Origin: Pyrus communis
Lineage: Eukaryota > Streptophyta > Magnoliopsida > Rosales > Rosaceae
Assembly (NCBI RefSeq): GCF_963583255.1
Contig: NC_084816.1
Coordinates: 8,320,600 to 8,384,599 of the forward strand
Length of the DNA: 64,000 bases
Direction: 5' to 3'
Shown: positions 1 to 13,000 of the stretch, piece by piece
How positions within the stretch are numbered: the stretch's first letter is position 1
How the letters are laid out: each line of letters starts with the position of its first letter
Translations under genes and position numbers: made by a program
Notes under the pieces: model-generated
The model's input: the letters and a program-made list of their open reading frames with translations, nothing else
Database searches by the model: none
What the model was told of the DNA's origin: nothing

Positions 1-59
1 CAAAAAGAGAAAAAGCGTAGGACGTATATAATAGGATCTTATTTTACCATATCACGTAC

Positions 60-1811
60 CCCTTCCCATGGAGCTTTTCCATCCTCCTGATTTCCCTGAA
101 AATTGATGATGATTTAAGAAGGATCAAGATTAACAGGTTCTTTTATTACGGCAATAAGACAAGTGTTTGACATAATTTCACGACTACAACAAAACATGTA
201 GCTACAAAATGATATGATAACCTCCACCTTGTGCTAATGGTCTTTCAAAGGTAGAGAATTGCCTGGTTAACAACTTAAACATAGAAAACTTATTGAGAAT
301 AATCTCACATCAGACAAAGTGCTAACGCCATCGCATCAAAAGCACAAAACTATTATGCTTCCCTGCCAACACCTATTTCTATTCTTGTATAAGATAAAGA
401 TTAACCAGATATCAACCCTTTCAATTTTCATATAATATTCTAAACCTAACCAAATCAAGATACATCCCTTGCTTACTTTTACTATACCCCTATACAGGAC
501 AGGGAGACATCTATGTATGAATTTTGTTCTGGTCATAGTCCATGTACGATATGGATATAAATGTGCCTATACATATGGATTATCTATCTAGAAATGATAC
601 CAATGATCACTTACCTGGCCCCCAAGAGAAGGAATTACTTGATGAACAATCCACTGTGAATCAACTACACCAATCTTTTCATGAGCAGGCTGGAGAGACA
701 AAAAAGAGGTTAGGCATAATCCTGTTGACTAATATTTCATACTTGTACTTTAAGCATTTAGTTAGTTATCATTTAGACTGGTATACAGTTGTCACTCATT
801 TTCAAGTTCCTTGGTTTTGAGTCTTTTGACAACAATTGCCACCTTAGTCTCATTACGTTATTTCTTCGCTTTAAGGAAATCCTCTGCAGATACTAAATGA
901 AAACTAACCTTTGAACTTTCAAGGGAAAGAAGGGAGACTATCACTAAAGGCTAAACAAAGTTTGTCTTTTCCTTTTAAGTATTTTTCAGCTAGTGAAAAT
1001 GGAGAGGGGCAAAAGACAATTAAATGGAACTGTGAGCTAGCAGGCATCATCAAATGCAGGTTTTGGAAGTGAGCAATTGAAACATGACCAGCAATTTAAG
1101 CAAATAACATAGCTGCAAAAACCATAAAAAAATAATACAAAGAGAGCAATAAAATGCAAAATCTGCTAACCTCTACACATCTTCTGAGAGCAAAATCCAA
1201 TCCCCATCCATGCACTAAATCATTCTACAAGTACACAACAACGCATTTCATTATCAGTTGCAGGGAATCCTTGAAAAGATAAAACGATTGTTCAAAAGAG
1301 AAGATCGTATGATCTGCAAGATCTTGTAACTGACTACGTATGAATAGCTGAGCCAGAAATTACAAGTATACACCATACTTGGATCATATGCCATGCGCAA
1401 CGCCAAGCTTCCCGCGAAAAGACAGGGGCCATTATTTCCACAAATCTGAACACCCAGATGGAAGTGTGAAACTGTTAGAATCATTCTGACTATAGCTTCA
1501 GACCAGAACTAAAGGAAAACAAATTTCCTCCTTTTCCAGTTACTGAATCTGCCTTCAAGCTAAAGTTGTTTATTCAATCTTGCGAAAAGCATAACCATAC
1601 TAACAAACACACACTCCGAACAACTTAGTAAACTTAGATTGAATACAGCTCATGTTCAAAATTGACCATGTTAATTTAAATTTTTTTCTAGAAGCACCCA
1701 AGATATTTGCACATTGTTTGAGAACAGGCAAACTTACACAATCTTAGACAGTTAGAACCATATGCATGCACACAACATACATGTCCGCACACAAGCATGC
1801 TCATGGTACAT

Positions 1812-1872
<61 letters not shown>

Positions 1873-4800
1873 GAGATCATACGCAGCACAAGGAGGAAGA
1901 TGTGGGTCACTACACCAGCCTGGTTTTTCTTCTGTATCCCTGTTTATCAATCCAGACATAAGGAAATGTGGAAATAACTTCCAATACATGGCACATTTAT
2001 TGCTGCATGATGATTTCAGTGTCAGTGTATAAAGGGCAATGGGTGTTGAGTGAAAGAGGAGAAAGAGAGTACTTGTGAACTTCTCTGTCACCTCTCCTCT
2101 TTGTCATCTCCCATGTCAGTCCATCATTGGGCTCAAGACCCGGTTGAGAGATCTCCAAACCATATTTCTTGACCAACTGTATATACCTGGTAATCATGCG
2201 GAACATCAATTGAAGAATAAGGTAAAGGGGAATGAGAAGAAAACATGAATGGATAAAGTAAGACCAGAAACCATGATTGTTGAAAAAAAAACGTACTTCT
2301 CTGCATTGAAATGTTCTACTCCCAAATCTTCATCCCAAATGAAAATATATTCATAAGCTGCCACGACATCAGGATGCAAAAATCTCTTTGCATACCACCT
2401 GCAAAACAATGGAAAGTATGACAACTGGCCGCAAAAGATCAATTCCTAAATGACAATGCAATAAGAAAAAAGACTGCAACTAGTTTAAATTTTGAAAAGC
2501 TTGTTAATTGAAAAAAGTCACATAATGAGATTTTTGCAAAGCACCATTGAGACTTACCATTTTGCTTGTCTCTTCACACTAACATGAATTGCCCTCTTTG
2601 ACCACTCAAACTCTTCCCACTCGCTAGTCCGGCCATCATAGTGAAAAAGCAATATGGTGAAGTTCTCGGAGAACTACCAAATGTAAGATCGAACCTCAGT
2701 ATTCTTAAAAATCAAATCAATAAATAAAGAGAAAAAAAGAAAGGGGATACCACATTTTTCAACCTTTTTAACAGCTGCATCAATATTCATTTTCTGATTT
2801 ATGCCAACAGTAAATGATACCAAATACTTTGGCGTTACTTTCAGATCCTGCAGAGTTCAAGATTGTCAATTAAAAGCATTTTTCAGACCAAGATTATTAA
2901 GCAACATGCACAATTCATAATGGCCTCCAAGATGGAGTGTAAGAGTAGGACTACTACTGCAAGATCACACAAAGATATATCCACATACAGACTATTATAT
3001 GTATGCATACAAACAAAGCTTGACAAGAAATTTCCACCATATGCCTCCAACCAATCTTTCCTTCCAATACCCATCTCCATAATCTGCCCTTTCTACTTAA
3101 ACCAAACCCATGAATCCTAATTCATTCAGACATGTGAATACATCATAAATAATAAAAAAAAAATAATGTTTTGAAAATTAAAATATACAGCTACTTTCAC
3201 TATGATATCAGATATCACAGATATCATACCTCACTGGGTTCACCCCACAATCTCCGGATATAAAGATCAGATTGAGGAACAATAATTCCTGGGGGTAGTG
3301 TTTCCGCACCACGCGGGTTTGTTGGAACATATATCTGTCAGAAAATTAACAAAACGATATGAAAGGACTATTACTTGGAATGTAATGGACATGAATTATG
3401 GGTGAAAAAGTAGCACTATGAATAAATGCTTATGACCATGGCGATCTGGAATCCCAGGCTACACTACATGCATGTAGCAACATGCAACCACATCAAACGG
3501 AAAATGCCACCTATGCCAGAGTTCTGGGAAAGAGAAGACTGAAGTCGTTCTTTTATCCTAAACTTTTATCTTGGGTCGCAGTCAGGCCGAGATAAGCATT
3601 GTCAATAAGACAGATTCACCACAGATGCACATACTCCTGTGAGGCCACCACCCATTATTTGTCTGAACTGATATGCAGTGGATATGATCAGGGTACATCA
3701 TATGTCATCTTGTAATTCTAATCAAAATAACGTATGATCGTGGTTTTAAAATATGATTTTAGAGCCACAGGGAGCCATTCTTCCTCTTTTCCTCACTAGG
3801 GTGACAGATAAAAGATAGATATGGGTTCTTATATCTTATGTTTGTTTTTTTGGGGGTGATGAAAATGAACATGATATAAGAACAAGAAATCAATAGGTGT
3901 GCTATTGATTTAACCTTTTATTTAAAGATATAAAGAAATATAGTATATACTACTTCTATTGCTGTCTTTGTACCCATGTTTTTGGAAATTTGCCTATTAT
4001 TGTATCATACTCTGTATCGAATCTATTGTTCCAGCATAGTTTAAAATATGTTGTTTTGATGTCTTCAAGGTTTCTACTGCTCAAAAATGAAGAAGAGTCT
4101 TACCTACAAGAATAATAAGAAAAGAAAGGATTTCGTAACCCAAAATCAGTCACCTAATAGTCAAACTCAATGTATGTACTTAGGATCACAAAGTCAACGA
4201 AGAATATCACGACGAAGTGTATTTGGTCAGACAACTATTACAACATGACAGTGCAAAAACAATCATAAGGATACATCTTATTTATAAAAAGACAAAATAT
4301 AATCCTAAATACGCAGCCATGAAAAATTGGGCATAGATGAATATTTGCAGCATCGGCCTAAACAGTTTTGGAACTGCTTATTGTAGGATTATAGACAATA
4401 TTAAGCAAAACACAGATTCCATCACCAAATTTAATATTGAATTGCCACAATTATAAAATATCTTATACAAACAACAGTAATAAAATCAACAAGAAAATAC
4501 ACATATTCAGAGATGGAGCACAATAAGAACCTTAGGGACACCCTCTGATCCTTCATCTTCAAGACTCTTGTTTGAAGGGGGAGGAGTACTAGGTCTACGT
4601 AGTTGGGTGAAGGCTACATCAAGAGATGTTATAAGGCTTGAAGGTAACCTAATCTGTGAAATTCAAAACAAATCACATACATATACAAGTCCAAATTCTA
4701 TATAGCCACATACAGATGAAGGGGAATTACCTTGCTTAGAGAAACCATCGGTAACGATACACCAATAAAAAATCCAAAGATAACTCCCAAAATTGTAGTG

Positions 4801-4980
4801 AAAATAAGCCTGGCACTGTCATTCGATTTTTTAACCCCACTGAAAAATTCAAAAAAATCAAACAAATTCAAAAAAACAAGACTAATGATGAACAGAGAGT
4901 TAATGTAACAATCTTCAGGAAGCATCGGTATTCGGGATCATCATGTTAATACGCACGTACCTGCGGTGTACAGTGCCCAT
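60..4980 (-). CDS. DUF707 family membrane protein, 3' end off window
   Basis: Thirteen coding exons join in frame: 4961-4980, 4731-4839, 4531-4653, 3230-3334, 2764-2847, 2558-2673, 2297-2398, 2073-2186, 1883-1939, 1379-1445, 1171-1224, 615-689 and 60-95. They give 354 residues and end at a donor GT (58-59), so the final exon lies beyond position 1. All introns are GT-AG. The start MGTVHR is chosen because it follows a 5'UTR splice acceptor. Residues about 18-40 form one membrane segment (LIFTTILGVIFGFFIG), implying a type II protein. The DUF707 hallmarks follow: WWYAKRFLHPD (186-196), IFIWDEDLGVEHFN with an acidic DED at 208-210, EEKPGWCSDPHLPPCAA, and VHGWGLDFALRRC. Plant members are often named 'lysine ketoglutarate reductase trans-splicing related', a name without biochemical support. 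The DED motif and topology suggest a Golgi glycosyltransferase-like fold (inference). Family assignment is secure; function is unknown. Confidence 0.93.
1812..1876. repeat. (GA)n microsatellite in DUF707 intron
   Basis: An almost pure GA run of about 65 bases with a single C interruption. It starts only about 7 bases past the donor of the exon ending at 1883, inside the intron. Likely length-polymorphic. Confidence 0.95.
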
Positions 4981-5600
4981 TATTGGTGTTGTGTCTGAGA
5001 CTCAACTCAAAAGCTCACACTCCCAAAAAAACCTCAATTGATTCAGCAACTTCTCAGGCCAATATTGCATTCTTTTTCAACCCCACAATCTTCTATCAAA
5101 CTAAAAATCTCCAAACTTTCACTCCTGAAGTTAACATAAAAAATCACAACCAAATCAAGTTAATAATTTAACCCTGCTCACTTCTCATTCCTCATATCAC
5201 ATTCTTCATCAAACCGATAATTTACTTATATAAATATCAAAATTAATTCATATCCCAACGTTCGATTAAACAAAAAAATTCTATTGCAGCATACGAGCCT
5301 AATGAAACGGAAAAAAATGTAAAAAAAAAAAAAACGAACACGAATTAAAATTCACATTCTTCTTCGTTTAACGATCAATAAATTTGGGAATCAAAAAATT
5401 CAAAAAACACGAAGGGCATTGCGGTGATTCTATGGTTTGGAACTTACGGCGGTGGCCGGAGATCGTATCGGAGACGGAGAGAGAGAATGTAATGGCACAG
5501 CGTCTGCAGCACCTCCCCGGCTACAGTTGTTGGTTTTACGTGTTTCTCCAGTTGTGTGTTTGATCAATTTTTTTGCCCGCTTCGCTCCTCCAGCTTTTGA
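4981..5600 (-). other. 5'UTR and 5'UTR intron of the DUF707 gene
   Basis: Reading the minus strand, CTCAG at 4995-4999 is followed by a 14-base leader up to the ATG at 4980. A donor (GCC, then GTAAGTTCC) places GT at 5446-5447. This implies a leader intron of about 450 bases (4995-5447), with the first non-coding exon from 5448 to roughly 5590. The intron is AT-rich, while the first exon is GC-rich. Splice sites are read from sequence; the transcription start is inferred from the TATA box. Confidence 0.6.
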
Positions 5601-5617
5601 TAAACGCACCCGCCTTT

Positions 5618-5625
5618 TATTTATA
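5618..5625 (-). promoter_or_regulatory. TATA box of the DUF707 gene
   Basis: The minus strand reads TATAAATA here, about 30 bases upstream of the GC-rich block taken as the first non-coding exon. Position and sequence fit a core promoter; no other signal was tested. Confidence 0.5.
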
Positions 5626-5639
5626 CTCTGCTTCTATGC

Positions 5640-7382
5640 CTGCCACGTTCGTGATTTATGCATTACATTTTACTTTTGGGCAACGTACACTACATCTTTG
5701 GTGTACACTTTCCAAAATACTTTCTAAATCTTATTAGGTACATTTTTTTAGTTGAGCAATAGCGTTATGGGTTAAACAATTAATTGTGAGGAAAGAAAAA
5801 AATCGGTAAGAATCAACCTTGTATCAGGATATATAAATATAATTATTTTTTATCATTACAATAAATCGTTATTCATAATCCAACAACAGAATAAAATTAT
5901 GTGTTCGTAAAAGAAATAGTAATAGTTGCGAAATTTAGCAGATACTACTACACATTTCATTTCAATTATGGTTATAGTATTATTTGTCACGTTTCTAATT
6001 TCTATGGGGTATAATATAGTATCCTTCTCTATTTTCCTTTCATTGTATTGATGGATCGATACGCTTTTCAATTTCATTTTTTGAATCGTAACCCAAAAAC
6101 TATGTGAGTCTACTACTGTCAAATTGTAACGTAGGTGCATTCATTATGGCCATCGGATTTGCTTGCAGTGTCGACCTTGGCTTTTTGGTGGCACTAACTA
6201 GGCCCTTATAATGCTATAAGAATTACCCTAAATGGAGAAGTCGCGAGTTGCACCATTTAATATTCAATTCTCCTTTTTATTAATTAACATGACATGTACA
6301 TATCACTTGTTGCATAAGATAGTACAATGTGGTACGTACAAAAATACGGTATTCCATAGGTGAAGCTACATAGGAACAGTGAGGGGCGGCCGCCCCTCCC
6401 CCTGCCGGAAATGAAGCCAGGAGCGACGGTCCTCCCCTATGCCCTTGTCAGAAAACCTGCAAGTCGTAAAGCCCCTCCCATGGTGATGATCTAGATCGGT
6501 CGTTCTGCCAGACACCAACGTCAGTTTAGTGCCATTTCCCTGTGCGACAATGGAGGCGGCGTTGACACAGTCTGGTGGAAGGCCTCGCGAGGAAGATGAT
6601 TAGCAAAATCTTTTTAATCTTTACTACGTCACCGTTTTGTTGAGTGTCCAAGATTTTTAAATACAACCTGTTGTTATTTATTTCTGTACTGAAATGACAC
6701 CACATTCTATTCCACATCCTATCTTTTCTTGGGTTTAAATGGGACTAAAGCCCAACAACCAGAACAAAACCATAATCCCTCTTTGAATCCTTTTTTGGTC
6801 ATTTAAAAATATATTACAAATATATTTTTATTATTAAATATTTACCAACATGATACAATTGTTTGTATTGACGTGTCGTATTGTGTAGCCATGTCTGTAT
6901 TCGTGCTTTATAATGCTTGAATGAAGGCAATTGTTGCTATATGTTGTGCTGTGCGCGACCTTTTTTTTTTTTAATAATAATTAAAAAAAAACTGGTCCAA
7001 AACAATGAAACAACATCATTTTGGACATTGAAAAACACAAGACAAGCGGCATCGTTTCAATGGTTAAGTTTTGCCCCTCCTCTCAACAATTCTTGGCTTC
7101 GCCACCGCGGTATTCCTAACATTTTCCTTAACTAAAACATAATTCACCAACAAGTAGAGAGGAATATTTTAGATTGTAGTGTTGATCTTTCTTTTAGGCT
7201 TTTTTATTTTATTTTATTTATTGAGGTTGGCTATAGGGTTTGTCAAGGTCATTTTTGTATGAACTTCTTGCCTGTGAGAAATTATTGTGTAGTATCGATA
7301 TTCCATCATGCGGTAACTAGTTCACCATTGTTTGAACATGTTGATGGATTATATTACTATAGCCCAAAGCACCAATTAGTTT
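5640..7382. other. Intergenic, no gene seen
   Basis: AT-rich sequence without a convincing reading frame. A GC-rich patch near 6378-6480 (GGGGCGGCCGCCCCTCC) and a distant matching stretch near 7070-7110 (GCCCCTCCTCTC, then CGCCACCGCGG) resemble the ends of a decayed hAT-type element. No target duplication could be fixed. Confidence 0.4.
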
Positions 7383-8864
7383 TGTAATACCCTGAAAATT
7401 TAAATATATGAATTAGATATGCATAATCATGAATACGTGGAGGAAATCGAAAATAAATCGATTTATAGTTATGAAAATTGAATTGAGAATTTGTAAAAAA
7501 TTTTGTTTCCGGAAATTATTATAATTTGCGTTGTAAAAATTTAGACGAAAATGCCTTAGTTGACCAAACGAAATTATACGGAGATGTATTTTAATCCTTA
7601 TATGTTTTGTTGTATTTCTTGATATAATTGGATAGAAGAAGATCCCACAAGTGTGTAGGCGGAAACTGTTCGTGAAACGGAGTTATAACGAAGAAGTAAT
7701 TAACGATTGAAGTGGAGGGCAAAATAAGCATTTTACCATTAATTTGGAAGGCTCCAGAAAATCTGGAGCAATGAGCTATGCCACGTGTGTGGCTGGGATG
7801 AAAGGAATAGAAGAAAAATGGGGTAGATGAATGGCTGTGATGGAAAAGAAAGGAGAGAAAAGGGAGGCAGACAGACCAATCAGGAAAGGAAGAAGAGAGG
7901 GGAAAGGAAAGAAGAGGGGAGGAGGGGAACTCAGACCCCCTGGACCCGTGACCCAACCTGGTTTCCACAACCGATTCCGATGGTTTTTCCAGCGAACCAT
8001 GTCACCTAACCAATGGGAAAACATTCCCCATCGTTCCCTTTTCCTATCACACCCCAAAATCAAAGATATTTGGTTTTGAATTCGGGAAAAACAACACCAA
8101 TGGGTGCGGGGGTTCTTGCCATCGATCCTCCCATTTTTGAAACAATTTCCTTCGATCACCCCCACCTATAACATCCTCTTGAGGCCAGGAACAAAGCCCA
8201 AACAATTATAGGGGCGGCGGAGCATCGGAGGTGATAGATTGAAGCCACCAATTTCTAGGGTTTTCGGCGAGTTTGAGGAGAATTGGAGATTTTCTCGGCC
8301 AAATTGGACTTGGCCACATGTATAAAACTTGCTCTACTCATTGAGATCTTCATTTCTGTGAAATTTGGTAATTTTTGGAAATAGTTGAATTTTCCGACGA
8401 GTCGAGGCGGCTAACCGCCACCCACGGCGGTGCATGGCTAGTGGGCGGATGTTGCTATTTTGTGCAAATTTTGATATTATAAATATGAATTTGGTATCCA
8501 ATTGATGTGTTTCGATTATTAAACTCAATGTTGGTTATTTTGGTTACTTGAATGTCTTTGGAAATGGAATGAAAATGAACGGTGAACTACGAATGGCTGG
8601 CAGTCTAACAGGGGTTAGATGCAGCCTTAAATATTTGAGATTAATCTTTTGTTGGGAATTTGATTGAAGAAATGAAACTTTGGTGAATTATTCGAAAATT
8701 AAATCTTATGTTTGGTAAGTAAATTTTGGTTATAGATTTTGTGAGTGATTAAGAAATTTAAATAAAGAATTGTGATTAATGGTAGAAAATTAAACAAGAG
8801 TTAAATTTTTGGCCTATTACCGAAATTATTTTCCGAGATAAAATTTTCGGGTTGGAGCGTTACA
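7383..8864. mobile_element. Probable solo LTR, Ty3/gypsy-like
   Basis: The 1,482-base segment begins TGTAATACCC and ends GAGCGTTACA, the TG...CA form and end sequences common in plant Ty3/gypsy LTRs. Flanking pentamers are AGTTT (7378-7382) and AGTTA (8865-8869), a target duplication with one mismatch. No gag-pol or second LTR is nearby, so it looks like a solo LTR left by recombination. The frames inside are low-complexity and not genes. Confidence 0.55.
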
Positions 8865-8984
8865 AGTTAACTCATATTATAACACGTAGATTGGTTACAC
8901 CACGTGGCTATGTGCCAAATATACACTAGTTTCAGTTCCACCGGGCCTTAATTCAAAAAGACGTGGGAACTTATATGAAACCAA

Positions 8985-9105
8985 TATCGCCACTTAGTAT
9001 TACCATATAGTAATATTTCTCTTCACTTGCAATTGAGGAGTCTTAAGTTTGATTCTCATGAATGTCAAGTTCACTACCAATTTATTTTTCCACCACTTAG
9101 TATGA
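8985..9105 (+). mobile_element. SINE fragment
   Basis: Resembles the SINE at 62245-62416: GCCACTTAGTA, then ATTTCTCTTCACTTG, then a box-B-like AAGTTTGATTCTC. The 3' half has diverged and there is no clear poly-A tail, so this is a decayed partial copy. Confidence 0.5.
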
Positions 9106-9141
9106 AAATGTGACACATTCCATTTTGAGAGCAGTGTTTAC

Positions 9142-9779
9142 CAAGGGTGGTTCGATATGGGATCCCAAACTGAAAATGGGATATCGAATCCCAAATTGAA
9201 AATTTTTGGGAAGGAGATTTGAAAACCAATCCCGAACCAAAATTTCTGTATTCCCAATTTTCGAAATTTCCAAAATGTTTTCGGTATTTCGGGATGGATC
9301 AGATCGGATATTGGGTTTTGGCTTTTGGGTTGAAATTTGAGATTTTTTTTATGTGGGCTAAATTTTGGGTTTTTGATCTAAAATTTTGTCCCTCAATTTC
9401 ATATCAATTGAAATTTAAGTTTTTTACCTCATTTTAATTTTGAAATTTCATACCAATTAAAATATCAATTCATTCATACCAAGTCAAATTGATGTTCCAA
9501 AGTTTCAAACTACTTAATTTCATACTTTTATTTCTAATATAGTCTACTATCAAACGACTTAAATTCAACATTCAACATGCATGCAACCAAAATAAATATA
9601 TATATTTTTTCGATTTGGTTCGGGATTTCTGAACCATTGAATATGTAATCCCGATTCCCGTACCGAAAGGTTTGGTCAGGATTCCAAAAATTTCGGTATA
9701 TTGGTTTGGGAAATTTTCGGTATGGGATCAAGAATTTTTTGGTTTGGTTTGAGATTTTCGGGAAAAAATTCCAACCCTA
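9142..9779. mobile_element. hAT-type MITE with long imperfect palindrome
   Basis: A 638-base element whose ends are inverted (CAAGGGTGG at left; TAGGGTTGG reading in from the right). The body is rich in TTTCGG/CCGAAA, so it could fold back on itself. The flanking octamers GTGTTTAC (9134-9141) and GAGTTTAC (9780-9787) match at 7 of 8 positions, as expected for hAT insertion. The frames inside (for example 9219-9437) are artefacts of the repetitive sequence. Confidence 0.6.
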
Positions 9780-10044
9780 GAGTTTACATTAATTGAATAA
9801 TCTTTTCCTTTGCTTACAAAGTTAAATACAAGCCAATTTTCGGCTGCATTACAACATTAGCAACACAATCCCAATTTCCCTTGCCAAAAATCTGTTTTTC
9901 CTCCACTCACCCAAATTGTTCTCAGCACCAACCCCACTCACATAAAGCTTAAAAGAAGGGGAAAAAAAAAAAAAAACAGAAATTACAGAAAACGTTTGTT
10001 TTTGTGTATAAATAAAGAATAATCAACTAACAACAATTCAATTT
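9780..10044. other. 3' flank of the tandem glycosyltransferase gene
   Basis: AT-rich sequence immediately downstream of the stop codon on the minus strand. It probably holds the 3'UTR and polyadenylation region, with an A-tract at 9962-9977. No separate gene is visible. Confidence 0.4.
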
Positions 10045-13000
10045 TTAAAATTTGGCACACCTCGATGGCAGACCTGTTTGATGATCAACCATCACTATCT
10101 CTGTGGCATTATTGCATCCAATCACATCCTGCCCCAACTTTGCCCCGGCTGCCTTTAGGCCTTTCAGAGAGACTGGTTGGTTGAAGAGGTTCAAAGATGG
10201 CAGCCTTGATGCTGGAGGCAATTTCCCACCTGGCAAAAAGTTCCTAAAGTCTTCCTTCAACAATGGCACCTCAAAATCTGACTTGTCATGCTTCACCACA
10301 TTGTCCTTGGCACTGATATGTGCCCCGGGTTCCATATGATTAGTCGAAAAGCTTGCCTGGTTCGGGAAGTTCGGATAGAGACTGACGTACCCTCTGAGGT
10401 ACATCATGTCTATGAGGAACTTTTTCCATGAAGCTTGCCATCCATTAGTCCTGGACTTGGGTATTTGAACCGGGTTTTTCTTGGCATCTTCGGTGAATCT
10501 CATGTTCATGTAGACATAGAATTCTCTCCATTGCTTGGGGAAGAAGACTGCACCCCAACTGCAGGGTAACTGATGGAAATAAGGTGTGTTTGGATGGATG
10601 TTCTTGAAAAACTCGGTTGGATTCCACTTAGGCCTTTCTTTCACCACTTCAACCAGCTTAGGGGTGTAAAGAGAGATTGAGGAGAGCTCTGGGAGGGACA
10701 CTTGGGGGTCATAGTGGTAGGCTAAGAGGGCATATTTGATCCATAGGTAGTAGTAAGGAGAGACTTCGATATCATCCTCAAGTAACAGACCAAAATCATC
10801 GTCGGATGAAGGGTACCAACTCTCGCTAACAGCTCGAATAAGCCCTCCTTGGATGATTCGTCTTTTGAGGGTTTTCGGGCCATGAGGCCAGTCAAAGGAA
10901 CTTACTAGTCTAATTGTTGCCTCATCCACTTTACTGTCCATGTTAAAGCTGATAGGTACCTCATCACCAAGGTAGTAGGCATCACTGAGAGATTTGAGCA
11001 GCCTTGTAAGTGAGTGAACTCTGTTTTGGGTGATGATGTTGATAGATATTCGCATTCGGTTCCAATCTGCATTCGAGAAATTGGTAGGTTAGATGCATGC
11101 TAAAAGAAAGTACTAAAGGGTACGGAAAGTTAATGATATATTTTTAGGCATATTTGGTAACTTATTGGATTAAAAAGCTGTCAATTCAACTTACTTGGCA
11201 ATGCTGTTGTTCTAAGATCAGCCATCCAATGAACCTTTGAAATCGAAGGCCTTGGTAAAAGAACCAATGTGGTGGCATTCAAATTAGTCTCTGTTGCCAT
11301 TTTCAGTGCTTTCTTCACATTAGGATTAATGTCAGCCACTGTGATCACCACACTTGGGTTATGAATTTTGATCAATCCCTTCATGCTAGCATACACTCCT
11401 TGAAGCACTACCACCTCCGAGTTTGATACTCCCGAAAGAGCTCCCACAGCCAAATCGAATATCTTAAACCTTCGCTCTTTACAGACCAACTTAGGCCACT
11501 TGAGAGCAGTCGCTGCATCTTCACAACCGCAGTAGTTGCCACCCGAGACAGCGATGTAAGCTTTCTTGCCAACGGTAGACCTGAATTTCTCAAGAAGGGG
11601 TGCAAGTGCCTTAACTTCATCAACCGAATGAGCATAGAAGAGAGCATCAATATTTTGAGGATACATTGCAGCCCACTGAGTGATGTAACCAGTTGATAGT
11701 GCTTTCCACCATTGATCATCTCGGACTTGAACGATATCTTTGAAAATTACAGTGGTTTCGGACACATAAGCAAGTCTATGTTCACTGTCACCCCAAGTTT
11801 CCTTATCATTTGAGTCAACTGGAAGAACAAATGATCCTGCATTTCTGTACTTTTGAAGCTGATAGCTGCATTTTCACCAAAATAACAAAGCAACCATTAG
11901 AAACTTGTTCAAGTCGCTAAATATAATCCATTTGAGAGTTGTATTACGCGGAAAATGCCTTAGTGTGTGAACTATTCTACAAGGTCAACCTCCATCATAC
12001 GACCAGTCACTTCAATGCTCTATTTAGTTACTAGCAGGCTCTCCTAGGCTCGGCGCCACAAAAGTCCTTAAACATAGATTACATGGAGAATGGTAATTCA
12101 GAATTTAACATCCAATACACTAACAATATTTTTTTTCCTTGTTTTAACTTGTAACCAATATTCCAATGTTTTTGCAGGAAATATTTGAAATTTTTGTTGT
12201 TGGTGTGATTGCTGCTGTTGGTAATGACCAAGAACCCTAATGTCCTCCAACCCAAATGCAACGCAATATTAAACCCACAATGTTGAAGGGAATCTGAAAA
12301 AATTTAAATATATATAACGTGGGAGCAAATAATATACAATAGACTAGCAAGTGGACGCAGAAAATGAACTAGTGGAAAAATTAGCAATATTAAATAAAAA
12401 ATATCAATGTTTACATCCACAAAAGGCAAGTTGACCACATTATTAGAGCATTAGTGTTAGATTCCTTCACACAAACTAATCCCAATTAGAAACAAATCTG
12501 ATTACGGAATTAAAACTTGAAAAAGGCCAATTGGTGACACAGTCGATCTTCAACTTTTCTGGATTTTGTTTTCACAATTTATTCCAAATCAATATTCTAA
12601 AACATGCCCGAATTAATTAAAATTTCCATCTAAGGAAAATTTCTGATTAAATACTTGAAAGTGTTGCCTACTTGGCTGAAATTAACAAAATCACATTGGA
12701 ATTCAAATGTAATTTTCTCTAGTAATTAGTAATATGAGCCTATATCAAGGTAAAAACTACTAAGATGAAAATAACTAAGCAGACACGAGTTAGGCCAGTT
12801 GGGTAGATCAGGGTGCTCTTTTCTTCACTCGAGTTTGAATCGTCCTACCGTATATTAGAGCAGTTAATATTATCGTGTCCAAAAAAAACCGATGAAAAGC
12901 AATAAAAATGTACCTGAGGTGCAGATCTTCTCCGGTCGAAAAGGTGAAGGGTGTCTCAGTGAAAAGTGTCTTGATAAGCTCTGCAGACAAGAACCAAGAG

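Noticed and set aside
1762..2091. Frames on both strands rich in Glu-Arg or Ser-Leu
   Set aside because: They translate the GA/CT microsatellite; only 1883-1939 is a real exon here.
7591..8165. Overlapping proline/serine- and arginine-rich frames on both strands
   Set aside because: They lie inside the probable solo LTR, follow purine/pyrimidine bias and have no domain.
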